A stretch of 64,000 bases of DNA from Trochalopteron elliotii. Lineage: Eukaryota; Chordata; Aves; Passeriformes; Leiothrichidae. The notes beneath the pieces are model-generated. The model had not been told where the DNA came from. It made no database searches and was given only the letters and a program-made list of their open reading frames with translations. The stretch's first letter is position 1. Each line of letters opens with the position of its first letter. Shown piece by piece: positions 51,237 to 61,100 of this stretch. Location of the stretch: positions 3,254-67,253 of the forward strand of contig JANPWX010000031.1 of the NCBI GenBank assembly GCA_024734555.1. Reading direction: 5' to 3'. Both the position numbers and the translations under genes were made by a program.

Positions 51237-53638
51237 GTAAGTGGGAGCCTGCTTGCAAGTGAGGGCACTGATGCTTATTTCAACTAATTGATGCTACTTA
51301 GAAAGAAAACATTCAGTAGCCTTCAGTTTCTGAGTCAAACATTCTCCCTGTCATTGATGATCCTTGGCTTTTCACTTCAGGAAAATGAGTCTGCCTTTTT
51401 TTTTTTTTTTTTTTTAAGGTCCATGTCAGTCTTGTTTTGTATATAATGCCCATATGATGTTTCAAGCCCCTGAAATGAGTTTTAAGCTGCATGTTTGCTT
51501 TGAACATGTTCTCTGTATTCAAATGTAACTCAAATTGGACAAATACTAAATGTAATTTGAATTGTTCCATTTTTATTTGCCTGTTTCTTGTCACTGAAGA
51601 ATATGATGCATTTGGTCATCAGCACATCTGGGTTTCTCTGTTTATACATGTTCTCAAACAACAAAAAAGCAAATAATGGCATATTTAGTGAAACAGGTTC
51701 TTGGAAGGAGAGGCAGGTTCTTGAAGCCAGACATGCCTGCCAATGCACAGCAGCAGGGAAATTGTAAGAGAGAGATGACCTGAAGTACTGCTTGTTCGGG
51801 CTAAACCCTCTGTGTGTCTGCACAGATCCATTTGTATTTGTAAGTCTAGCAGGATATGTCATAGCAGTAGGGAAAAGTTACGTTGAATTCAGCAGCTCTG
51901 TTGCTACTATCAAGAGTTGGTAAAAGCATGGGTCTCTAGGTGAAAGCTTGCAGCAAAATACTTGCTCATTCTCCTGTCAGAGACATGCTGAGGTTTTGTT
52001 TTCAATGACTTTTAAAGGTCAGGAGGAGGACAACAGACAGCAGCTTTCAAAGATAACAAAAGGGGCAATCTTTAGAGTAATCTATCACTGTCTGCTTCAT
52101 GGAGGACTTGCCTTTCTTGTTGGTGTTTGGTGTGCTCTCCCCCACAGCAAGAACCTCTCTTTAGGTGGCATCTGTTGTTGTCCCAGAGAGTCTGCAAGGA
52201 CTGTGGCTGGCAGTTAGCACTTCTGTGGAGAAAGTGAAGCCAGAGAAGCATTGAAGGCTAAGGAAATTACTCTGGGTTACGCTTGAACAAGTGGACTAAA
52301 AATGAGTTTTGACAAAAGTGGTTTGAATATCCTTCAGGTGGTGGACTGACAATTGTCAGGTCTCAATTGAGGGTACACCAGCTTAAGGAGTTCATTAGGA
52401 AGGACACCATTTCCCGTGAGCTTGCAGTGTGTAGCTCCAATGGGGTCTTACAGCTGATGATAACATGCTACTGATCTCCCCATTATTCTATGCCAGTGAG
52501 GCACTTGGTTGTTTTCTAGCATGTCTAAATATCTAATTACTGCTTTGAAGAGGAACAACCATGTAAGTTCTAAGGTGACCTCAAAAATCAGTGTGGTATG
52601 CAAGTGTGCAACAGTTTCAATCCAAAGGAGTTGGTTTAGCATGTTTTTGCTAAACAAGCTCTTGGGGAGCTGGAAAAATTGGGAGTGGTTGCTATTTGTC
52701 CTGAAGGTTCTATGCAGGGCAGACTTTAAAGTTTTATTTATTTGTTTATTTATTTATTAAAAAATGCTTTAAATGTAGCTCTTACTATAAAGAATGAAAA
52801 ATGGAAGTGAGTTAGTATTTGGAAACTGTAATTTGTTATTGTGGCAGAGAAGCAGTTTGAAGTACACAGGGCATCTAAGCAGCCTTTTTAAGATTTTCAA
52901 TTGGAAAGTTGCATTCTGTTTCAGTTGCCCCATTACCAAAAACAGTTTGGAGTTCAGAGAAGAGTGCCAAAAAGTATTAAAGGACATAGATTGATTTATG
53001 AGTAGATTAAAACCAGCTAAATTATGCATATCTCAGCTAAGTGATGACTGTGTTGAAGGATATGGTTCTATATGATGTGTATGAAGAATGCAAACATTGT
53101 TCCTTAAAAAGGAAGTGAAATTCAAGCAGTGGGAGGCTAGGGGATTTCAGCATTTGCAGTTGTATCAATTCAAAATAGTGAGGAAAATGGGGGAAGAGAA
53201 TCAGAGGTAAATAAACCACTGCCTGGCAGTTCTCAGTCAGAACTGTTGTCTTATAATATGAAACTTCAGCTAAACTGAGTGTTCTGTAATGGGAATCAAC
53301 AGGCAGTGTTTATGGTAGGCAGTTCTACCCTCCATATGTCTTCAGTGTGAGCAAATGTGGAACAGTGATCATGACTGGGCTCTCATGAAAGTGAACAGAA
53401 GGCTTATCACAACTGTGGGTGGGCTAAATCTCTGCTAATTGTAATGAATTTTGCATAAATTAGAAGTTTCAGCACTCCCTAGTTAGAGAGCCAGGGCTGG
53501 TTTGATTGCCAAGTTACTCCCACATACCCAGCGAATTGACCAGCTGTTGAATTGTGACCTGTGGTTGATGCTTATCAGCTATTTAAATGCCTGGGCAAGA
53601 GGATTCCTCATGAAAGGTCTCACTTTCTCTTTTTGCAG
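51237..53638 (+). other. LDLRAD3: LDLRAD3 intron 3
   Basis: A 2402-nt intron bounded by gtaagtggga and ...ctctttttgcag. It has a T20 run at 51396-51415 and a TTTA-rich stretch near 52735-52760. I see nothing else that I can support. Confidence 0.9.
51396..51415. repeat. T20 homopolymer
   Basis: Twenty consecutive T residues in intron 3. Confidence 0.9.
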
Positions 53639-53773
53639 CAGCAAATCCCTTGCTTTGCTCTACTGCCCGATTCCACTGTAAAAATGGTCTTTGCATTGAT
53701 AAAAGCTTTGTGTGCGACAGTCAAAATAACTGCCAGGACAACAGCGATGAAGAAAGCTGCGAAAGCCCTCAAG
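53639..53773 (+). CDS. LDLRAD3: LDLRAD3 exon 4: third LDL-receptor class A module
   Basis: This 135-nt exon runs from ...ctctttttgcag to gtaggcacag, phase 1-1. After completing a threonine codon it reads 44 codons starting ANPLLCS, with six cysteines and the class A C-terminal signature [12 protein letters not shown], then ESPQ at the start of the juxtamembrane linker. Where modules 1 and 2 have a D before the fifth cysteine, this module has N (NNC). That residue position is one of the calcium-coordinating ones, so calcium binding may be weaker or use the side-chain amide. An NCT sequon spans the exon 3/exon 4 junction, with cysteine in the middle position, so glycosylation there is doubtful. 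The last base would combine with a following exon that starts in phase 1; the transmembrane exon is not in the window. Confidence 0.97.
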
Positions 53774-54395
53774 GTAGGCACAGGGGTTTTATTCTCTTCT
53801 GCAATACTACACCAACTCAACACAGAGCAGGCTCAGCAGAAAATATGATTCTATTGGCTTGCTCTGTGTTGGCTAGCACTGCAGATAGTGAGAGTGAAAT
53901 GTGTAGAGAGTGTGCACATGCATGCATTGCATTCTCAGTGCTCAGAAGAGTGGTATCTTTTTCAGGTTGGTAAAAACACACTTTTGCAGGAAGTGCTTGT
54001 AATCTGTGATCCAGTACTCACTGAAGCTGCTGGTAATCCATTTAGTACTTCTGTAAGATGGATTGGATCTGGGGGGATTGATAGTAAAACCTGAGTTGGG
54101 AGTGAATCTGTCTGTTTACCCAATGAGTAAATCTTGTATATGCTTAAAGCTATAGATCTTTATTGCTCAGTTACCTTCTGAAATACATGTTTAACTGCAG
54201 GGCAGGTCTACAGTGAACGCATTTATTCCTACCCTTCCCCTGAAGACAGGGAAGAAAATCTTTATTTGAAAATTGTTGCGTATTGAGTCTTGGGAGAATC
54301 TCAAACCACAGTGACATTTTTATTGTTTTTAACCTGTCATACAGGTAGTGCTTCTCAGTTTCATCTTCTGTAACTTAATATCACAGTATTTTATA

Positions 54396-54404
54396 NNNNN
54401 NNNN
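54396..54404. other. 9-N ambiguous stretch next to poly-T
   Basis: Nine N bases directly followed by T14 (54405-54418). This is probably an unresolved homopolymer or a short sequencing gap. Confidence 0.99.
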
Positions 54405-57341
54405 TTTTTTTTTTTTTTCTGAAGCTTAAAGCAGCAGTGCTATTCTCCTAGGCTAGGATGACTGCTTCCTCTGCAGATTAATTGGCTGGATTGCCTCCAG
54501 GTTGTTTGTTGTCATGACAATCTGCTTTTGGAACTGTCAGGCTCAAGAGAAGAAAAGAGCTGTATTTCATGAAGCTGTTACTTTTGTCTTCGTATTTGGT
54601 CCTTCTGGAAATGTTAGATTAGTTAGAGAGTAAGCAAAGTAATTCTTTCTGATTATATGTGTGAAAGAGGCCCAGACAAGGAAGAAAGAACTGTCTCCAC
54701 TAGGACAAAAACAGCCATAGTTGTGGGCTAATTTAAAAAAAAGAAATGGTCCAAGTATGGGATTGGGAATGAGGAGTTCCCAAAGTGAAATGCTGGTTGT
54801 GGGGAGCCTGTGTAATTGGCTTTTCCCTTTGGCAGCTCAGAGCCTCCCTGAGTGGTCATTTCACCATTCCACCGTGTAAGTGGACAATGTGTGGGTACCT
54901 GCCTTTCAAAGCTAGGATTAAAACAGTGTTATGTGTTCAACTATCTGAATATAAATGGCGATTCCCCCTGGAGTTTGCAGCTGTGGCTGTGTCTGTCCTG
55001 GCTTGCAAACACACCAACTACTTTGTGTTAATTAGAAATTAGATGCTGCTGTGGACAGTCTTCAATTTCTCACAATTCTTTCTACAGCAATTCTAATTAC
55101 TGCAATTACAATGTGTTCATGTTAACACAGTACCCAAGAATCCTGGTCACTAACTAGAACTCAAGTGCTCTGAGTACTCAGGGATGGGGTGAGGCAAATC
55201 TGTAGGGTGTTATAAAATGAAGATAGAGGGGTTTCTTCCCACTGGCTGTGTTATGTCAAATGTGGTAGCTTTAGTTCAGTGTAATTGAGTGTAATCTGAC
55301 ATGTGAGATTGTGCTGTTTTTCTATTTGTAAATGGGTTGATTTAGAAGTCACTAAGCTTCTGAACCACTGCATGATAGTGTCGTTATCACCATTTAACAG
55401 ATGGGAAAGAGAGGGCATAGATCAGCTAAAGGAAATGCTCCCAGAGTGCCCCTGGCTGGCAGGAATAGGGCTTCAGCTGTGCTTGTCTGCTTCAGGGGCA
55501 TGTCATTAGACTTAATCAATGTTTGCAAACTGTTTTGAGATACTATGATAACATGGGAAATAGAAGTGTGAATTATTAATTGATACTTTGCTCTCCTTCT
55601 GCTCTTGGGTATACTGACAAGCTTTTTAAATTATCACCTCTTCCTGCTCTTCCATGAACTTCAAAAGCCTCCTTTATCCTGCTGTCATTACTACAAAGCT
55701 CCAGCAGCATATCAGTTTGGTTTGTGTCAGATACTCCTCCATGCATAAGGATCTTTTCAGTCTAGAAAGGTCACTCTACAGACTAGCAAAACAGGAACGT
55801 GGCCTCCTACTGAAAAACATATTGACCCAGCTTTGACATGGAACACTTCAAAATGTGTCATCCTTGATGAATAACAGCTTTGCTAGCATGCTCCAATTTG
55901 AGATGAGCCTGAAGATGTGCATTTATAAAGATTAAATTTAGTCACAAATAAGAGCAGATTTATTTGAGAGGAGGAAGGGCCTCATGATTTAATTGTGAAA
56001 ATGAGAGGAAGATCAAATTTCGGAGGATGTTCCTGCCCTCCCTTCTCCTTACCACTTGTAGCTGGGGGTTGTGTATTTTAACAAAAGTTTGTATGTCATG
56101 AGGAAAGTGTCAGATTAAAAAGCACCAATTTAGCAGCAAGTCAGAGAATTCTTCTTTAAGTCCTCTCAGAAGTTATCTGTAGCTCTTGTCACTGCCATGA
56201 TAAAGTTCAGAGCAATTCTTTCAGTCCCACCCCAGCTGTACTTTGGTCATCTCAGTTTTCCAGCAGTGAAGTAGCATGGCAAAATATTTCCCTTAATCTG
56301 GAATGTGATGTATTCATCAAAATATGTGCTTGAGTCTTGGGATTGGATGGAGGATATAATATCTTGGATTGTCCACACCAGTCAAATACATTAATAACTT
56401 CAGGATAGTTCTTTCTAGGGTGTTACTCCAGGTTTAACAACGCCAGCAGCGATTAGAAATTTCTGCTCCTGTTCTGTGTTTAATTGATCTCAACTGAGGA
56501 GAAAGTTCCTCTACCCCACACACTTTTCTCCTATGCCTCTGTTTAGCTGACAATGTTAATCATTCATAGCATCTACTCTGGGTGTACTCCTCAGGCCTGT
56601 CTGTTGCTGGGGGGATTTCCTGTTCTGTGACAGGCATCCACTCAATTGGAAAGGAATTACTCTGCCTCAGTATCTTCCAGCAACCATGTAAATTTGTTCA
56701 GCTCTAGGACTGTGTTTAATTTATTCTCTTAATTGGTTTGGGTTTTTTTTTTAATCTAAATGTGTCCTCACAGTGCTTCTTTTCCTCCATTTTGTACTTT
56801 CAGTTTAGAAGACTTCAACGTAACAAAAGCATACTGGGTAGTTTAATTCAAACCTGTTTTTCTTTCATGGTCCTTCTTTTCTTTCCATCTAAGTTGCTAA
56901 ATACCTTTACTAGCTTTAACCCCGTTGCTTAGGAAAGGGAGTTTTATTGCTTCTAGTCTGTATTCACTCTGTCTGCTGCTGTAAAGAGAGGCCCTTCAGT
57001 AATGTTCCTGAAATTCTAGCTCTGCAGTTGTTTGTAAACACTACCATTATGGTCAAGTTATAAATCAAATGTTTTGCAAGTGTTCAGAAGTTAATTCTTG
57101 TCCTGTGTATTTGGTAATGTCCACTGCTGGCCGTGTGGATACTTCCTCATTTTATTTTTTGCATATCTTTTCATTGAATTTGCATTAGAATTTTTACTCC
57201 AGTATTCTAAAACAGATTTAGAAGGATACACAGTTTTAGAAGTCTCTGTTCTTTTCTCTGGGGCACTTATAAATTGCTTATACAAAACTTGTCAGCATAG
57301 TAAAAAATAAAAAAATCTGACCCTGTGTCAAGAAAGAGAGA

Positions 57342-57380
57342 ATGATTCAAATCATTTGAATGATTCAATCATTCAAAATG
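57342..57380. repeat. AT-rich overlapping palindromes
   Basis: The motifs gattcaaatcatttgaatga and ttgaatgattcaatcattca overlap and are each nearly self-complementary, giving several alternative short hairpins. Function unknown; slippage of a short palindrome would produce this. Confidence 0.75.
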
Positions 57381-58100
57381 TTGACTTCCTGAAATGAATT
57401 TTTATGTGATAATATGAATTCTGTAATGATAATTTCTGTGGATTAAGTTATAGGTAAAGCTGGAAGTGGGCTGGCTGTAGAGGTAAGCACCAAGGCCATT
57501 GCTACTGTTTGCATGATTGAGTTGCAATGCAAAGTGGGTTTTAGTGACATCTAAGTGGAACAGAAGTACTCTAAATTTCAATGAAATACCACAAAACCTA
57601 ATTTATGAAACACAAATAGCTCCCAGAACATCCCACCCCGTATGGAGCTTGTAACCAGCCCTTTGCACATGGTAAATTGAAATTCTGAAATTCCCAAATG
57701 CTGTGGTATCAGTTAAACATCCCAAGGCTTTGTAGTCTGATCTGTCTGTATACAGGATTTTATTGAGTCTCTCTGACTCATTATTGTTTCAGTCTGTAAA
57801 CTGAAGCTCAACTCGCAATTATTGTGCATAATCTTAGCCTGGATTCAGCCTGCAGCAGGAATTTAATACTCAGAGGCAGACTGAATAGAAGCAGAAACAT
57901 AAGGAAGGATACAAATAAAATGTCACTGAATGTTTTATTAAATGAAGGCTTTGCCTGACCATATTTAGCACTCTAATATCCTTCTTTTGTAATGCTTGCT
58001 AGATGGAAATGGTTTTGTTAGCTGTGAATTTTTTTCTTTCCTATGTTCCTCTGTTCCTGAATCTGTGCTTCCTCCTCTTCCCTTTTTTTCTCCTCAAAAG

Positions 58101-58163
58101 AATATTTATTTGAGAGGGTTCTTGTCGAGAAAAAAATGGATCCATTTGCATGGAGACTAACAG
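58101..58163 (+). other. Candidate in-frame cassette exon of LDLRAD3
   Basis: Sixty-three bases lie between a strong acceptor (a pyrimidine-rich tract of about 25 bases ending ctcctcaaaag) and a full-consensus donor (CAG|gtaagt). Spliced after exon 4, the first two bases complete a GAA codon with the G left by that exon. Twenty codons then follow, from YLFERV to WRLT, and one base remains, so the phase is 1-1 like the LA exons. The other two frames contain stops. It would insert 21 residues into the stalk between module 3 and the membrane, rich in charged residues and without cysteine. I know of no such segment in mammalian LDLRAD3, so this is a prediction from splice signals only. It could also be a noncoding or never-used pseudo-exon. 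Confidence 0.35.
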
Positions 58164-61100
58164 GTAAGTTGAGCTACAGGAGGCAGGTGTTCATGTAGTT
58201 GGTACTGACCTTTTGGGTGACTGGCGAGTTCATCTCTGTGTTAATTTTGACAGCCCATGAGCTCTGTGGTCTGTGCTGCCTCCCAGGGCAGGCCATCATT
58301 TGTAAAATGAATTGTTGATCACTTGATAAGAACAACTGGTAACAGCCCAGGCATTACTGTAGATGGGCCCAGACTCATTCAGAAACATGGTATCTTCTGA
58401 GTGAGATCGAGAGAGGAACTCTTACTTCACTGTGCATGGATGCTTTGGAATTAAAGGAGTTTAAAATAGATGTGGGGATCTCAGGGGGATGTCCAGGCAG
58501 CTGGTGCAAGTGGATTTGAGTTGCTATGTCTCTCAGCTCCCTGAGCTTGTGAGTAAGAGGGGGTTTTGTTGCAGAACAGGCAATGTATGTGAGGAATGTA
58601 GCTGAGTAGTCTCCTTGTAGACCAGCATGTTGCTTCTACAGGCCTGTCATTTTGGCAGAATAGTGAAAGACATGCTGCCAAAATGTTCTCCTGCCCCTGT
58701 TTGGAGAGCAGATGTTCTATTAAACTGTAATGTGGCAGTAGACAAGCAATGACTTCAAGTCTTAATGGACAACAAACTTATTTTAAAAGATGTTTCTAGA
58801 ACTGGGAGGTGTCCAGACTCTTCACCTAATCTCCTGCTCAGCTCACCTTTGGTGACTTGAAGCTCAAAGTTACCAGCAGATGATGACTTCTGCAAAAATC
58901 AGTTGTATGATCTAGGTCAAGTCGTGAATGGCAGATGTGTGTCACTGGGACTCACCATGTTTACCAACAGCTTGATTAGGGGTAATAGGGAAGAAAAATA
59001 GGATCTGGCAACAATCATCTTGACCTGAAAGCAATTCCTTGAAGATAGTAAGAACAGAGAACTACCACTGTGCCTTCAGCTTGTGTTAAGTATGTTCTGT
59101 AGACAGATGTACTTCAGAATGCCTTCCCTCAAGGCACAGTTCACTCCCATCATGGAAGTCTGGTCTCACTGGAGTGCCTCATTGGTCTTTCATTGTAATA
59201 CCATGATTTTCAATTTTGGTTGGTAGGTTGTTGTTGCTGGAAGTGAAATTGCAGTTCTCAGGCTACTTAGAGAAACAGGAGGTGCAGGGATACTTTTCTT
59301 TCATCAAGTGGCTGATGAGAAGAGCTGGGAACTGACCCTGAAAAGGCATGGGGTCTTCTCACCGGTGCAGAGATGAAATGTGAGCTCTAAATGCTTGTGT
59401 CCAGATATTCTTACCTTCACTTTGTGGCATTTATGTCTAATTAAAAGTTCCAGAAAGAGGTGATGACATGAATATCCAGTTTCATTGCCTGTGCTTCAAA
59501 ACTTCAAAAACAGGTTATAAAATGTTACACTTGAGGAAGTGTAAAATAAAGGACATTCTTTTTCCCCATTGATCTTGAGGCTCATTAAATTATCTCTTGA
59601 GCTCTCCTTAGTAAAAATAAATAAATTCCTGTGAAATACATTTTCCACAAGTTTATAACATCATGTTGGTGTTTGAAATACACTGTATGTATTGGCATGT
59701 CATGCATGCTCTGGCTGCTGAATTGCATTAAGTTTTCATTTATGTCAGTGTGATTTAATTGTTCAAAAGGCTCCTGTTGCTGGACTGTAGGTGCCAGATC
59801 CAAGTCTTTTTGCTGTCACTGGAGGGAATCCAAATAAAAGGCACAGATGTTAATCTTTGACTTGCTGTGAAACAAAATCGGTTCCAGGTAAGGTGGCCAA
59901 GTGCATTTTCTGCAGTTACTGTAGAAAATTATTATAACATTCATATTTAAAAGTAACCTTCTGATAATGCAGTTTTAGTACTGCACCAGTCTGTTTTTTG
60001 TTGGAAAATTGGAGTTGTCATAGCAAACACGTGTCATGGAAGAGCCTCAACAAAGGTTTCCTGGGTTAAGTACTGAAGAGACACTCGCTAGCAGAGTGGG
60101 AGTTAGCTTGGCTGTGTCTTCTGTTTCAGTTCTTACCCTCCTTCATCAGACTGGCCTGCCCCAACCTGTAATTCTACTTCCAAGCCCAGCTGGGAGCTGG
60201 TCTGCATGGCTCTCCCACCAGGTCTGGTCCCATCACCCTGCACTTTTAGTTAAACCTTGCTGTTTAGCCTGATTATCAACATTAATCTCAGGTAATAATA
60301 ATGCTTTAGCCTAAATTTAGCTTTGAGACCTGTGTGCATTAACCAGGTCAGCAAAAAGTGTGAGGTTAATTTGTGCTTCAGTGCCTTTGTTAATCTTGGT
60401 CTGGCATTGTCATGTCTGTCGCCACTGGTTAGAAATGATTTCCCAAGATGAATTACTGAGGAAGGTGGCTGCATTCAGCAGTTTGTGCTGGGACTTGGGC
60501 AGTGAGCACCACTGGCCCTTTCTTTCTTTATAGGAGTTGGACTGGTTTTTTGTACAGCAGTGGGATTGGCAAGAAGACCAGTTTTGTTGCATATACCTGT
60601 GTGTGTGGAGAAGAACAGATCTCAGCTACTTCAGTGTCAGACTTTGGGGTAGGTTTTTTTTATTTTGGTTTGATTTTTTCCACCTGCAGCTGCCAGTGGT
60701 AAAGCTGGAAGATGTGGCTCCTAAAATGTCAGGCTGCAACTCTGTCCCCAGCTGTAACTAGTTCTGCATGTCGTTAAAATCTGTATCTTTTCACTACTTC
60801 AGTTATATCTGGGAATAATTAGTGGCATCTGAGCTCTGTCAAAGCTTGTGTGTGTATTCTTACACAAAGCTAAAGCCACAGGCAGAGCCAACATGGCCAG
60901 GCGTAAAAGGGTGTCCATTCAGATTCTGTGGCAGTTTAGTACATAGCCCATTATGTGATTGACCTAAAGCAGTATGTTTTCAGTGTGGACAGTCCCCTAG
61001 AGCAGGGTTGCCAAGCTCTGCTGAGAAATCTTACTGACCTTTGCTCAACAAGAGTATGTGCAGTGACTGCAGGTCAGCCACATGTCCCTTTAGCTAGAAT

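Larger units (their letters stand above)
53774..58100 (+). other. LDLRAD3: LDLRAD3 intron 4, left part
   Basis: Begins with donor gtaggc. The segment is AT-leaning with no recognised gene or large repeat. It contains the assembly gap at 54396-54404 and an AT-rich palindromic cluster at about 57342-57380. Confidence 0.6.
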
